Shown here piece after piece: positions 45,518 through 55,052 of a DNA stretch of 64,000 bases. How positions within the stretch are numbered: the stretch's first letter is position 1; each line of letters starts with the position of its first letter. Below the pieces are notes generated by a model. The model was not told the DNA's origin and ran no database searches. It saw nothing but the letters and a program-made list of their open reading frames with translations. The stretch covers positions 2,650,501-2,714,500 of the forward strand of contig NZ_CP016634.1 in NCBI RefSeq assembly GCF_002741075.1, given 5' to 3'. The position numbers and the translations under genes were made by a program. The DNA is from Pseudomonas putida. GTDB lineage: Bacteria; Pseudomonadota; Gammaproteobacteria; Pseudomonadales; Pseudomonadaceae.

Positions 45518-46480
45518 ATGGCAATGCGAGTAGACAATTTCATCATCGGCATCGATGTCGCCAAGGCTGAGCTGGTCTGTTATTACGAAGACTCCGCCCA
45601 ACAGCAGACCGTTAGAAACACCAAGCCTGAAATCCAAAAGTGGCTGGCACTTCAGCCGGCCAATACCGCTATCTGCGTTGAAGCTACCAATGTTTACCAT
45701 CTGGACCTGGTTGAGATGGCATACGAAAAGGGCTTCGCCGTCTATGTCGTCGACGGGTTTCAACTCAGCAACTACCGCAAGGGCGTTGGCGGACGCGTTA
45801 AAACCGATGCGTCCGATGCCTGCCTGCTGGCTCGCTTCCTGGATCGCGAGGGCAGTGCTCTTCGTCCTTGGTCGCCCCCTCCAGCTGTCTACGGCAAGCT
45901 CCAGAGCCTGCTCCGGCGCAGAGCAGCGCTGGTTTCGGCGCGGACAAGTCTGACTCAGAGCTGGGGCAATGAAATGTCGCTCAAAGAGGCGTTCAACAGC
46001 TTTGCCAAGCACTTCGAGTCGCTTGATCTTCTGATCCAGAAACGCCTGAAGGTCTTGGTAAAAGAGGCTGGCCTAGCCGAACAAGTCGCCCGCTGTCAGA
46101 AAGTTGAAGGGATTGGCTTCCTGACCGCTGTTGCCCTCGTCACCGCATTTATTCGGGGCGAATTCAAGAACAGTGATTCATACATCGCTTTTCTAGGCAT
46201 GGACCTGAAAGTTGCAGATTCCGGCCAAAAGGCCGGACGTCGACGGTTGACCAAGCGGGGTTGTTCAGAGATCCGTCGATTACTGCATAACGCCGCCATG
46301 GCGGCCAGTAGGTCTGCGGCCTGGAAAGACGTCTACGAGCACTATCGCCGGGCAGGTAAGGCAACGACTCAGGCCCTGGTTATCTTGTCACGCAAGCTCG
46401 CCAGGGTTGCATTCGCCTTGATGAAGACCCAAGGCGAATACGTCAGCAAAGGGGCAAAAAAGCTTTGCCCTCAACCATAG
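45518..46480 (+). CDS. IS110-family transposase (DEDD)
   Basis: A 320-residue IS110-family recombinase. The RuvC-like DEDD residues are Asp13 (IGIDVAKAEL), Glu55 (CVEATNVY), Asp97 and Asp100 (KTDASDACLLARF). The C-terminal transposase_20 domain contains VEGIGFLTAVALVTAFI and a candidate nucleophilic Ser235 in DSGQKAGRRRLTKRG. All key residues are present and the frame is intact, so the element may be active. The ATG at 45518 is preferred to an upstream ATG in the same frame at 45503. The stop codon lies at the right end of the element. Confidence 0.93.
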   Translation: MAMRVDNFIIGIDVAKAELVCYYEDSAQQQTVRNTKPEIQKWLALQPANTAICVEATNVYHLDLVEMAYEKGFAVYVVDGFQLSNYRKGVGGRVKTDASDACLLARFLDREGSALRPWSPPPAVYGKLQSLLRRRAALVSARTSLTQSWGNEMSLKEAFNSFAKHFESLDLLIQKRLKVLVKEAGLAEQVARCQKVEGIGFLTAVALVTAFIRGEFKNSDSYIAFLGMDLKVADSGQKAGRRRLTKRGCSEIRRLLHNAAMAASRSAAWKDVYEHYRRAGKATTQALVILSRKLARVAFALMKTQGEYVSKGAKKLCPQP

Positions 46481-46524
46481 AATCTCCCACAGGGGACGTG
46501 CCAGCAGTATGTTCGCTGGTGAGG

Positions 46525-47427
46525 TTACAGGTCGCCGTAGCCCAGCGAGCGCAAGGCGCGCTCATCGTCGGACCAGCCGCCTTTGACCTTGACCCACAGG
46601 TTGAGCATGACCTTGGCGTCGAACAGCACTTCCATGTCTTTGCGTGCGTCCGAACCGATGCGTTTGATGCGCTCGCCCTTGTCACCAATGATGATCTTCT
46701 TCTGACCGTCACGCTCAACCAGGATCAACGCATGGATATGCAGCACATGGCCCTGTTGCTTGAACTCCTCGATCTCCACGGTGATCTGGTACGGAAGCTC
46801 CGCACCGAGCTGGCGCATGATCTTTTCGCGCACCAGTTCCGCGGCCAGGAAGCGGCTGCTGCGGTCGGTGATCTGGTCTTCGGGGAAGAAGTGCTCGTTC
46901 TCGGGCAGGTGCTTGGCGATCAGCGCTTCGAGGGCTTCGAGGTTGTGCCCCTGCTGGGCAGAGATCGGCACGATCTCGGCATTGGGCAACTGCTGCTGCA
47001 ACCACTGCAAATGTGGGATCAGCTCGGCTTTCTCGTCCATGCGGTCGGTCTTGTTGACCGCCAGGATCACCGGGCCGCTCACGTACTGCACACGCTCCAG
47101 CACCAATTGGTCCTCGTCGGTCCAGCGGGTGCGGTCGACCACGAAGATGACCACGTCGACGTCCTTCAGGGCCGCCGACGCGTTACGGTTCATGTAGCGG
47201 TTCAGCGCCTTGTCGTTGGCCTTGTGCATACCGGGCGTGTCGACGTAGATCGCCTGCACGTCCCCCTCGGTCTTGATGCCGAGCATGTTGTGACGGGTGG
47301 TCTGAGGCTTGCGCGAGGTGATCGCCAGCTTCTGGCCAAGGATGTGGTTGAGTAGCGTGGACTTGCCCACGTTGGGGCGACCGACGATCGCGACATAGCC
47401 GCAACGGGTCGAAGTGTTCTCAGTCAT
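46525..47427 (-). CDS. era: GTPase Era
   Basis: A 300-residue GTPase needed for 16S rRNA maturation and small-subunit assembly. The N-terminal G domain has [17 protein letters not shown] (G1), DTPGMH (G3) and NKTDRM (G4); the C-terminal KH domain contains [22 protein letters not shown]. The start overlaps the end of rnc by 8 nt, so the two are coupled. A small hairpin (CCAGC...GCTGG, 46501-46519) follows the stop. Confidence 0.96.
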   Translation of the reverse strand: MTENTSTRCGYVAIVGRPNVGKSTLLNHILGQKLAITSRKPQTTRHNMLGIKTEGDVQAIYVDTPGMHKANDKALNRYMNRNASAALKDVDVVIFVVDRTRWTDEDQLVLERVQYVSGPVILAVNKTDRMDEKAELIPHLQWLQQQLPNAEIVPISAQQGHNLEALEALIAKHLPENEHFFPEDQITDRSSRFLAAELVREKIMRQLGAELPYQITVEIEEFKQQGHVLHIHALILVERDGQKKIIIGDKGERIKRIGSDARKDMEVLFDAKVMLNLWVKVKGGWSDDERALRSLGYGDL

Positions 47428-48109
47428 TGCCATTCTCCACGCCAAGGGCGATCAATGCGGCGGCGGCGGCGACCTGCTCGGCGATACGCCGGCTCACGCC
47501 CTGTCCACGGCTCTTGTTGTTCAGCAGCACCACCTCGCATTCGACGAAGAAGGTACGGCAGTGCGGTTCGCCCTGGATGTCCACCACTTCATAGCGTGGC
47601 AGTTCGCAGGCACGCGACTGCAGGAACTCCTGCAGGCGGGTCTTGGGGTCTTTGTTGGTATCGACCAGGGTCAGCCCGTCGAACTCACCGGCCAGCCAGG
47701 CCAGGATACGTTCGCGGGCGGTCTCCATGTCGGCGTCCAGGTAGATCGCCCCGATCAGTGCCTCGAGGGCATCGGCCAGGATCGACTCCCGCCGGAAGCC
47801 ACCGCTCTTGAGCTCACCCGAGCCCAGACGCAGGTATTCGCCCAGGTCGAAGCCACGGGCCAGGCGGGCCAGGGTCTCGCCTTTAACCAGGCGTGCGCGC
47901 AGGCGCGAGAGCTGACCCTCGCGGGCCTGCGGGAAACGCTCGAACAGCGCTTCGCCGGCCACGAAGTTGAGGATGGCGTCACCCAGGAACTCCAGACGCT
48001 CGTTGTTGCGCCCGGCATAGCTGCGATGGGTCAGGGCCAGGAGCATCTGGTCCTGGTTCTTGAAGGTATAGCCGAGCTTGCGCTCCAGGCGCGCGAGGGA
48101 AGCACTCAT
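47420..48109 (-). CDS. rnc: Ribonuclease III
   Basis: A 229-residue double-strand-specific endoribonuclease that processes rRNA precursors and regulatory duplexes. The catalytic signature [14 protein letters not shown] lies at ~37-50, a second acidic site is in [13 protein letters not shown], and the double-strand-RNA-binding domain covers the last 70 residues. It is coupled to era downstream. A 164-nt leader separates it from lepB and includes a strong hairpin at 48242-48266. Confidence 0.96.
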   Translation of the reverse strand: MSASLARLERKLGYTFKNQDQMLLALTHRSYAGRNNERLEFLGDAILNFVAGEALFERFPQAREGQLSRLRARLVKGETLARLARGFDLGEYLRLGSGELKSGGFRRESILADALEALIGAIYLDADMETARERILAWLAGEFDGLTLVDTNKDPKTRLQEFLQSRACELPRYEVVDIQGEPHCRTFFVECEVVLLNNKSRGQGVSRRIAEQVAAAAALIALGVENGND

Positions 48110-48241
48110 GGGGCCACCCCTGGATTGTTCAACGCGTTGTTCAAATCAACATCCTGAAAGACTGTTTGGCTGTGGTCCACCACCTTGTGGGCGGCGGAAT
48201 CTCTCGATCCCTGAGAACACAGCCTATGTCAGAAATGCATT

Positions 48242-48266
48242 CGGCGCTGTCTGCCAGACAGCGCCG
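48242..48266 (-). promoter_or_regulatory. Perfect hairpin between lepB and rnc
   Basis: CGGCGCTGTCTG (48242-48253) pairs with CAGACAGCGCCG (48255-48266), a 12-bp arm pair around a single central base. It begins 8 nt after the lepB stop in the direction of transcription. Without a T-run it may be an attenuator or an RNase III processing site for rnc autocontrol, as known for the E. coli rnc leader; that is inference. The rest of the 48110-48273 gap shows no gene. Confidence 0.65.
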
Positions 48267-48273
48267 TTGGGTA

Positions 48274-49128
48274 TCAATGGATCAGGCCAACCCGCGACAG
48301 GTTGGGGAAGTGGCTGAGCTTGGGCTCTGGCCAGCTCATCCACACCGCGAAGGCCTTGCCGACGATGTTGCGATCCGGAACCATGCCGTGCAGTTCCTTT
48401 GGAATGTTCGGATCGTCCCAGTAACGGCTGTCGTTGGAGTTGTCGCGGTTGTCACCCATCATGAAGTAATGGCCGGCCGGTACGGTCCATTGCTGGTCCG
48501 GCGGCATGCGGTAACGGCTCATTTCCTTGCGGATCAAGTGCTCGGCCTCGCCGAGTTTTTCCTTGTACAGCTGGGCACTGCCCAGGGTGCCTGGCTCGGT
48601 GCCGACCAACTGCTCGGCAATCGGCTGGCCATTGACGTACAGGCGCTTGTCGCTGGTGTAGCGCACCTGGTCGCCCGGCAGGCCAACCACACGCTTGATG
48701 TAGTTGACATTCGGGTCGCTCGGGTAACGGAACACCATCACGTCGCCGCGCTGCGGATCACCCACTTCGATGACCTTCTTGTCGATCACCGGCAGGCGAA
48801 TGCCGTAGGAGAACTTGTTCACCAGGATGAAGTCGCCCACTTCCAGGGTCGGCTTCATCGACCCCGACGGGATCTGGAACGGCTCGACCAGGAACGAACG
48901 CAGCACCAGCACGATGAACAGCACCGGGAAGAACGATTTGCCGTACTCGACCAGCAACGGCTCCTTGTTCAGGCGCTCGAGCACCGCCATCTCGGGCTGG
49001 CTGACACTACCCTGATAGTTGGCGATCGCCGCTCGCCGGCGCGGAGCCAGGAACAGCAGGTCGATCAAACCCAACAGGCCGCAGACGGCTACGGCGATGA
49101 CTAGCAACAGCGGGAAATTTAGCGACAT
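48274..49128 (-). CDS. lepB: Signal peptidase I
   Basis: A 284-residue inner-membrane peptidase that cleaves signal peptides of exported proteins. There are two N-terminal membrane helices, with a cytoplasmic loop containing FLAPRRRAAI between them. The nucleophile is Ser90 in IPSGSMKPTL and the general base is a Lys near 145 in RGDVMVFRYP. The conserved GDNRDNSNDSRYW closes the active-site fold. It lies 5 nt after lepA, as in most gammaproteobacteria. Confidence 0.96.
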   Translation of the reverse strand: MSLNFPLLLVIAVAVCGLLGLIDLLFLAPRRRAAIANYQGSVSQPEMAVLERLNKEPLLVEYGKSFFPVLFIVLVLRSFLVEPFQIPSGSMKPTLEVGDFILVNKFSYGIRLPVIDKKVIEVGDPQRGDVMVFRYPSDPNVNYIKRVVGLPGDQVRYTSDKRLYVNGQPIAEQLVGTEPGTLGSAQLYKEKLGEAEHLIRKEMSRYRMPPDQQWTVPAGHYFMMGDNRDNSNDSRYWDDPNIPKELHGMVPDRNIVGKAFAVWMSWPEPKLSHFPNLSRVGLIH

Positions 49129-49133
49129 AGGAC

Positions 49134-50933
49134 CTAGCTATCCAACCTGAGCACGGCGAGGAAGGCTTCCTGTGGAATCTCCACGTTGCCGACCTGCTTC
49201 ATGCGTTTCTTACCGGCCTTCTGCTTCTCCAGCAGCTTCTTCTTACGGCTGACGTCACCGCCGTAGCACTTGGCCAGTACGTTCTTTCTGAGCGCCTTGA
49301 CAGTCGTACGGGCGACGATCTGGCCGCCGATGGCTGCCTGGATCGCCACATCGAACATCTGCCGAGGGATCAGTTCCTTCATCTTCTCAGTCAGCGCACG
49401 GCCCTTGTAGTGGGCATTGTCGCGGTGAACGATCAGCGCCAGGGCGTCTACCTTGTCGCCGTTGATCAACACGTCCAGCTTGACCAGGTTGGCCGACTGG
49501 TAACGATCGAAATGATAGTCCAGCGAAGCGTAACCGCGGCTGGTCGACTTCAGTTTGTCGAAGAAGTCCAACACCACTTCGTTCATCGGCAGGTCGTAGC
49601 GCACCTGCACCTGGCTGCCGAGGAACTGCATGTCGCGCTGCACGCCACGCTTCTCGATGCACAGGGTGATGACATTGCCCAGGTGTTCCTGGGGCACGAG
49701 GATGGTCGCGGTGACGATCGGCTCGCGGAAGTCCTGCACCGCAGAAACATCCGGCAGTTTGGACGGGTTGTCGACGTAGATGGTCTCGCCGGTCTTGAGG
49801 ACCAGCTCGTAGATCACGCTCGGCGCGGTGGTGATCAGGTCCAGGTCGTATTCGCGCTCCAGGCGCTCCTGGATGATCTCCATGTGCAACATGCCGAGGA
49901 AGCCACAACGGAAGCCGAAGCCCAGGGCGTCGGAGCTCTCCGGCAGGTATTGCAGCGAGGAGTCGTTCAGGGTCAGCTTCGACAGCGCGTCGCGGAAATC
50001 TTCGAAATCGTCGGAGCTGACCGGGAACAGGCCGGCATACACCTGCGGCTGGATCTTCTTGAAGCCTGGCAGGACTTCGACCTCGGGGGTCGAGGAGAGG
50101 GTCAGGGTGTCACCGACCGGCGCACCGTGGATGTCCTTGATGCTGGCGATGATGAAGCCTACCTCACCCGCCTTGAGGTCGGCGGTCTGGGTGTGTTTCG
50201 GGGTGAAGACACCGACGCTGTCGACCAGGTGCACCTTGCCGGTGGACTTGACCAGAATCTTGTCGCCCTTCTTGACCCGGCCGTGACGCACGCGGACCAG
50301 GGAGACAACGCCCAGGTAGTTGTCGAACCAGGAGTCGATGATCAGAGCTTGCAGAGGGGCATCGATCTCGCCTTCAGGAGCAGGGATGGTCTGCACCAGA
50401 CGCTCGAGAACCTCATCGACGCCCATGCCGCTCTTGGCGCTGCAGGCCACGGCGTCGGTGGCGTCGATACCGATGATCTTCTCGATCTCGTCCTTGACGC
50501 GGTCCGGATCAGCCTGGGGCAGGTCCATTTTGTTCAGTACCGGCATGACCTCCAGGCCCTGCTCGATGGCGGTGTAGCAGTTGGCCACGGACTGGGCTTC
50601 GACACCTTGACCGGCGTCCACGACCAGCAGCGCGCCTTCGCACGCGGCCAGGGAACGGCTGACTTCATAGGTGAAGTCGACGTGGCCGGGGGTATCGATG
50701 AAGTTCAGCTGGTAGACCTTGCCGTCCTGGGCCTTGTAGCTCAGCGTGACGCTGTGGGCCTTGATGGTGATCCCGCGCTCACGCTCCAGGTCCATGGAAT
50801 CGAGGACCTGGGCTTCCATTTCGCGTGCCGACAGGCCACCGCACATCTGGATGAAACGGTCGGCCAGCGTCGACTTGCCATGGTCGATGTGGGCGATGAT
50901 GGAGAAATTGCGGATATGACTCAAATCACTCAC
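49134..50933 (-). CDS. lepA: Elongation factor 4 (LepA)
   Basis: A 599-residue ribosome-associated GTPase affecting translation initiation and elongation. G motifs are [14 protein letters not shown] (G1), DTPGHVDF (G3) and NKMDLPQAD (G4). The EF-G-like domains follow, then the LepA-specific C-terminal domain ending in [19 protein letters not shown] (with R-K before it). It is first in lepA-lepB. Confidence 0.97.
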   Translation of the reverse strand: MSDLSHIRNFSIIAHIDHGKSTLADRFIQMCGGLSAREMEAQVLDSMDLERERGITIKAHSVTLSYKAQDGKVYQLNFIDTPGHVDFTYEVSRSLAACEGALLVVDAGQGVEAQSVANCYTAIEQGLEVMPVLNKMDLPQADPDRVKDEIEKIIGIDATDAVACSAKSGMGVDEVLERLVQTIPAPEGEIDAPLQALIIDSWFDNYLGVVSLVRVRHGRVKKGDKILVKSTGKVHLVDSVGVFTPKHTQTADLKAGEVGFIIASIKDIHGAPVGDTLTLSSTPEVEVLPGFKKIQPQVYAGLFPVSSDDFEDFRDALSKLTLNDSSLQYLPESSDALGFGFRCGFLGMLHMEIIQERLEREYDLDLITTAPSVIYELVLKTGETIYVDNPSKLPDVSAVQDFREPIVTATILVPQEHLGNVITLCIEKRGVQRDMQFLGSQVQVRYDLPMNEVVLDFFDKLKSTSRGYASLDYHFDRYQSANLVKLDVLINGDKVDALALIVHRDNAHYKGRALTEKMKELIPRQMFDVAIQAAIGGQIVARTTVKALRKNVLAKCYGGDVSRKKKLLEKQKAGKKRMKQVGNVEIPQEAFLAVLRLDS

Positions 50934-51181
50934 GGGTCAACACTCGAAAAGGCTGCGAGCCGGACGCCCGCCGAAAAATAGCCGGGAATTGTACCTTAAG
51001 CCGCGGGGATATGGGAGATTCCAGATCAAGCGACATGGTGACAGGCGTTGCCCCTGCGGGAGCCGGCTACCCCCGGATTGCGCGCCTTCGGGCTGACCGT
51101 AGCGCCAGGCCAAGTGTGGGCTGAGGAAAATTTCATGAAAAAGGGCAGCCGAAGCTGCCCTTTTCCTACGCAACGCGCAGA
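50934..51181. terminator. lepA-mucD intergenic region with a mucD terminator (51139-51164)
   Basis: AAAAGGGCAGC (51139-51149) pairs with GCTGCCCTTTT (51154-51164) around CGAA. Read on the minus strand it lies right after the mucD stop, with a T-rich 3' arm, so it ends the algU operon transcript. The remaining sequence up to the lepA start should hold the lepA promoter; no gene is supported in it. Confidence 0.85.
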
Positions 51182-52615
51182 TTACTCCGCCAGCTTGAAG
51201 GTAATGAAGCTGGCTCGGCCTTGACGCAGCACGCGCATGGACACCGAACGGTTCTTCGGCAGGTCCTTGGCGATTTCGGTGAACTGCTTGGCCGAAGCGA
51301 TCGCCTGGTTGTTCAGGTGGCTGATGACATCGCCCGGACGCAGACCGATCAACGCCGCAGGACCATCCTGAACCTCCTTGATGACCACGCCGCCCTTGAG
51401 TTCCAGGGACTTTTTCTGCTCGGCGGTCAGGTCGGCCACGGAGACGCCCAGGCGGTTGCTGTTGCGCTCGGCGCCCGACTCGCCGCCGGTACCGATGTCG
51501 GCATCGTCCTCGGGCAACGCGCCGATGGTGATGTCCAGGTTCTGGCGCTTGCCGTTGCGGATGATCTCCAGGCGGGCCTTGTCGCCATCCTTGAGGCTGC
51601 CGACCAGGTGCGGCAGGTCGGCCGACATGACGATCGGCTGGCCATTCATGCTCAGGATCACGTCACCCACCTGCAGACCGCCCTTGGCTGCCGGACCGTC
51701 CTCCAGCACCTGGGCGACCAGGGCACCGGCCGGCTTGTCCAGACCGAAGGATTCAGCCAGGTCCTTGTTGACCTCCTGGATCACCACGCCAAGCCAGCCA
51801 CGGCTGACCTTGCCGTCTTTCTTCAGCTGATTGGAGACATCCAGTGCCACATCGATCGGGATGGCGAACGACAGGCCCATGAAGCCACCGGAACGGGTGA
51901 AGATCTGCGAGTTGATACCCACCACTTCGCCTTTCATGTTGAACAGCGGACCGCCGGAGTTGCCCGGGTTGATCGCCACGTCGGTCTGGATGAACGGCAC
52001 ATAGGTATCGTTCGGCAGGGTACGCCCCTTGGCGCTTACGATGCCTTTGGTCACCGAATGGTCGAAGCCGAACGGAGAACCGATCGCCAGTACCCATTCA
52101 CCGACCTTGAGCTTTTCGGAGTCGCCGAGCTTGACGGTCGGCAGGTTCTTGCCTTCGACCTTGAGCAGGGCCACATCGGTACGCGGATCGGTACCGACCA
52201 GCTTGGCCTGGAGTTCGCTGCGATCGGACAAACGCACGATGATCTCATCGGCATCGGCGACCACATGGTTGTTGGTCAGCACATAGCCATCGCTGGAGAT
52301 GATGAAGCCTGAACCGAGGGACTGGGCTTCCCGCTGACGGTCGCCCCGGGGCGAGCGTGGCGCTTGCGGCATGTTGCGCTCGAAGAACTCGCGGAACATC
52401 GGCGGCAGGCCTTCCAGGTCCGGCATCTGCCCGGCGGCGACGCCGCGGTCCGGCAGCTTCTGCTTGGTACTGATGTTCACCACGGCAGGCGAGGCCTGCT
52501 CGACCAGGGTGGTGAAGTCCGGCAGGGCTTCCTCGGCCTGGGCGGTGAGCACCTGGCCGAGCATCAGCACGGCGGCGAACATCGATAGGTAGGATTTCAA
52601 GCGTGGTATTGACAT
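51182..52615 (-). CDS. mucD: Periplasmic serine protease MucD (DegP-like)
   Basis: A 477-residue HtrA/DegP-type protease and chaperone that removes misfolded envelope proteins and dampens AlgU activation. It has a signal peptide (cleaved near TAQAEE), a trypsin-like domain with His in TNNHVVADADE, Asp in DVALLKVEG and Ser220 in INPGNSGGP, then two PDZ domains (~265-350 and ~385-470). The start at 52615 has GGGAG upstream and begins the signal peptide. It is separated from mucB by 169 bp where P. aeruginosa carries mucC; no mucC is present. Confidence 0.94.
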   Translation of the reverse strand: MSIPRLKSYLSMFAAVLMLGQVLTAQAEEALPDFTTLVEQASPAVVNISTKQKLPDRGVAAGQMPDLEGLPPMFREFFERNMPQAPRSPRGDRQREAQSLGSGFIISSDGYVLTNNHVVADADEIIVRLSDRSELQAKLVGTDPRTDVALLKVEGKNLPTVKLGDSEKLKVGEWVLAIGSPFGFDHSVTKGIVSAKGRTLPNDTYVPFIQTDVAINPGNSGGPLFNMKGEVVGINSQIFTRSGGFMGLSFAIPIDVALDVSNQLKKDGKVSRGWLGVVIQEVNKDLAESFGLDKPAGALVAQVLEDGPAAKGGLQVGDVILSMNGQPIVMSADLPHLVGSLKDGDKARLEIIRNGKRQNLDITIGALPEDDADIGTGGESGAERNSNRLGVSVADLTAEQKKSLELKGGVVIKEVQDGPAALIGLRPGDVISHLNNQAIASAKQFTEIAKDLPKNRSVSMRVLRQGRASFITFKLAE

Positions 52616-52784
52616 ACGGCTCCCGTCACAACGAGCGTAGTTAACAAAGTGAGGCCTTTGCACAAGCAAGAAAGGCCAGCCCCCGAGAAGCCTGACCTAT
52701 AGAAAATTTACGAAAGGATTGCAAATGACAATGCTTTAATTTCATGTCAGACGCATGACCTACGATACGTAGGAAGGTACACCA

Positions 52785-53750
52785 TCACTGGCGTGCCTGG
52801 GCATCCTGGGCCCGCATGGACAGGGCGACACGCTCGGCAGTCCCCAGGGGGATCTCGCCAACCACGGTGACCATGACCTTACCTTTGGGCGTATTGAGAC
52901 GGCGTGATACGGCGACTGTTGGCCCCAACTGCGCGCGGGTGTCGGGCCCCGCATCGTCGCTGACCGGTTCCAGAAACACCGAGAAGCGTGCCAAGCCATC
53001 GTCGTACATGAGACTGCTGACCATGCTGTCACGCACCGGATCGCGGCGCACGGAGCTGTTGATCAGCTCGAAACCCGGCGGCAACCAATCCGAACGCCAG
53101 CCAGAGGCGGCTTCGGTGCTCGCGGCAGTGACTCGCTCGACCGGCTTGCACGAAGCACTGGCGAGCAGGTCATCGTCGGTGGGCACGTCATCGGTATCCA
53201 GACGGGTCATCTGGAAGCGCTCGAGCAACTGGCCTTTGTCGTTGAGCATCAAAGAGCGCAAGGGCAAACCAGTGCGGCGATCCAGGTGCAGTTCGAAGGC
53301 ATAGCGGTGCTGGTCCCGCGGAGTGAGCGTCACGATCACGGCGTCGCGCCCGGCGACCCGGGACTTGCCCGCAACGCTCAAATCGTACCAGCTCATCAGT
53401 TTGAGAGGATCGAGCACACGCGGTGCGGAGTCCGGTGGGGCGCCTACGCGGCTGACCAGGGCGCCGCTGACGCATTGGACCTTGCCATCGACGCGCACGA
53501 TTTCCTGGGTCGCGCCATCGAGCTGCAACAAGCGCTCGCTGACCTTGCCATCCTGGACGCGGTGCCAGATATCGTGGGAGGAGAAGCTGCCATTGCGTTC
53601 GTAGACGAAAGACCCCTGGTAACTCTGTTCTCGCTCGGCCTGCGCCAGCTTGTTCAGCCACTCACTCGCCTCGGGCGAGGAGTTGGCCGCCAACGCTGGC
53701 ACCATCATGCAACTGCCAAATAGCAGCGTCAGGAGAGGTAGCGCGCGCAT
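52785..53750 (-). CDS. mucB: Periplasmic sigma-factor regulator MucB (RseB-like)
   Basis: A 321-residue periplasmic protein with signal peptide (cleaved near ALAANS). It has the two-domain RseB fold: the lipid-binding-like domain (EREQSYQGSFVYERNGSFSSH) and the C-terminal domain that contacts MucA. It shields MucA from the protease AlgW until envelope stress. It lies 12 nt after mucA. A small hairpin CCTACG-ATA-CGTAGG (52759-52773) follows the stop. Confidence 0.93.
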   Translation of the reverse strand: MRALPLLTLLFGSCMMVPALAANSSPEASEWLNKLAQAEREQSYQGSFVYERNGSFSSHDIWHRVQDGKVSERLLQLDGATQEIVRVDGKVQCVSGALVSRVGAPPDSAPRVLDPLKLMSWYDLSVAGKSRVAGRDAVIVTLTPRDQHRYAFELHLDRRTGLPLRSLMLNDKGQLLERFQMTRLDTDDVPTDDDLLASASCKPVERVTAASTEAASGWRSDWLPPGFELINSSVRRDPVRDSMVSSLMYDDGLARFSVFLEPVSDDAGPDTRAQLGPTVAVSRRLNTPKGKVMVTVVGEIPLGTAERVALSMRAQDAQARQ

Positions 53751-53762
53751 GATCCTCCTTAC

Positions 53763-54353
53763 TTAACGGTTTTCCAGGCTGGCGGCGCGTGCGTAGGGCA
53801 GAGCGGTCTCGGTACCCTTGAGCGCAGATTCCTGGGCATGCTGGCGCAGATACCCTGGCAAACGCTGATCCCAGCCGGCCTGATTCTGCAGCACGCCGTT
53901 GGCCATCGGCCCGGTCGGTTGCTCACTGCTCTCACTATAGCCTGCCAAAACGGCCGGGCCCTGTGCTTGCGGCACGCTCAGACCTTGCTGGGCAGGTTGT
54001 TGGGCAGCGAGCTCGGCACCGGTGATCTCATCCTGGTTGTACAGGCGCACGCCAGCCAATACGGCGACGGTCACCGAGGCGGCTACGGCCAGGCGCCCAA
54101 TGGTGCGCCATGGGCCTTGCTTGACCTTGGCAGGCACGGCCTCGTCGGCCAAAGCTGCGGACACCGCCGAGGCGATATCGAGTTTCGGCAGTACCAGTTC
54201 GTTGTGCATCGCTGCACGCGCGACCTGATAGCGGGACCAGGTGGCACGGGTTTCAGGATCGTCGACGGCGTTCAACACGCGACGCAGTTCAAGTTCGTCC
54301 GCTTCGTTATCCATTACCGCGGACAGCGATTCCTGCAAAGCTTCACGACTCAT
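53763..54353 (-). CDS. mucA: Anti-sigma factor MucA
   Basis: A 196-residue single-pass membrane anti-sigma factor. The cytoplasmic AlgU-binding domain is residues ~1-80 (REALQESLSAVMDNEADELE), the membrane helix is ~87-103 (IGRLAVAASVTVAVLAGV), and the periplasmic tail binds MucB. The frame is intact and full length, without the truncations seen in mucoid P. aeruginosa isolates (mucA22 type). It lies 31 nt after algU. Confidence 0.95.
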   Translation of the reverse strand: MSREALQESLSAVMDNEADELELRRVLNAVDDPETRATWSRYQVARAAMHNELVLPKLDIASAVSAALADEAVPAKVKQGPWRTIGRLAVAASVTVAVLAGVRLYNQDEITGAELAAQQPAQQGLSVPQAQGPAVLAGYSESSEQPTGPMANGVLQNQAGWDQRLPGYLRQHAQESALKGTETALPYARAASLENR

Positions 54354-54384
54354 GGCGGTTCCTCTCTTGGCTGTCGCCGCTGTC

Positions 54385-54966
54385 TCAGGTTTCCTGCAAC
54401 AGAGGCTGCAGGGCTTTATCAATGGCCTCCCGAGCGCGGAAAATTCGAGAGCGCACGGTACCTACCGGACATTGCATGACACTGGCAATGTCTTCGTAAC
54501 TCAGTCCGTCGAACTCACGTAGGGTCAATGCCGTGCGCAGGTCCTCGGGCAGTTGCTGGATGGTGCGATGGACAGTGCCTTCGATTTCATCCCGCAACAA
54601 CGCGCGCTCTGGAGACTCGAGATCCTTGAGGCCATGATCGCCGTCGTAAAACTCCGCATCCTCGGAGCTCACATCACTGTCTGGTGGACGCCTTCCGCGG
54701 GACACCAGATAGTTCTTCGCCGTGTTGATGGCGATGCGGTACAGCCAGGTATAGAAAGCACTGTCACCGCGAAAATTTCCCAGCGCCCGGTAGGCCTTGA
54801 TGAAAGCCTCCTGCGCCACATCCTGGGCCTCGTGGGTGTCGTGGACGAACCGCACGATCAACCCGAGAATCTTGTGCTGATACTTCAGCACCAACAGATC
54901 GAACGCTCGCCTGTCGCCGCGCTGCACACGCTCGACAAGCTGCTGATCCTCTTCCTGGGTTAGCAT
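54385..54966 (-). CDS. algU: Extracytoplasmic stress sigma factor AlgU (RpoE-like)
   Basis: A 193-residue ECF sigma factor controlling envelope stress and alginate genes. Region 2 is DLLVLKYQHKILGLIVRFV through GDSAFYTWLYRIAINTAKNY; region 4 is LPEDLRTALTLREFDGLSYE with the helix-turn-helix IASVMQCPVGTVRSRIFRAR. The start at 54966 follows GAGGAG and gives the exact family length. It heads algU-mucA-mucB-mucD and has an AlgU-type promoter upstream. Confidence 0.96.
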   Translation of the reverse strand: MLTQEEDQQLVERVQRGDRRAFDLLVLKYQHKILGLIVRFVHDTHEAQDVAQEAFIKAYRALGNFRGDSAFYTWLYRIAINTAKNYLVSRGRRPPDSDVSSEDAEFYDGDHGLKDLESPERALLRDEIEGTVHRTIQQLPEDLRTALTLREFDGLSYEDIASVMQCPVGTVRSRIFRAREAIDKALQPLLQET

Positions 54967-55025
54967 GAACACTCCTCAGTGGTCTCGAAGGAGCGTTGCA
55001 ACAGCCATCGTTCAGGCTTGCAACC

Positions 55026-55052
55026 ATAGACTCGGCCTTTGCGCAAAAGTTC
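55026..55052 (-). promoter_or_regulatory. AlgU-dependent autoregulatory promoter
   Basis: On the minus strand GAACTT (55052-55047) and TCTAT (55030-55026) are separated by exactly 16 nt, matching the AlgU/RpoE consensus GAACTT-N16-TCTGA. It lies about 60 nt upstream of the algU start codon and corresponds to the autoregulated P1 promoter of P. aeruginosa algU. The rest of the 434-bp gap (54967-55400) holds the divergent nadB promoter region and no gene that I can support. Confidence 0.82.

Larger units (their letters stand above)
45312..46485 (+). mobile_element. IS110-family insertion sequence inserted in a REP element
   Basis: The element of about 1.17 kb has one transposase gene, a long (about 200 nt) left non-coding end and almost no right non-coding end (the transposase stop lies 3 nt from the boundary). 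Both borders show the dinucleotide CT (45312-45313 and 46484-46485), as expected of the 2-bp core left by IS110-group recombination. Joining the flanks restores the REP sequence AAACCCGCT-CCCACAGG. There are no terminal inverted repeats, which fits the family. ISPpu9/ISPpu10 and E. coli IS621 likewise target REP sequences. Confidence 0.85.

Noticed and set aside
53763..54353. Possible mucA truncation of the mucoid type
   Set aside because: The frame is complete at 196 codons, with the membrane helix and periplasmic tail present.
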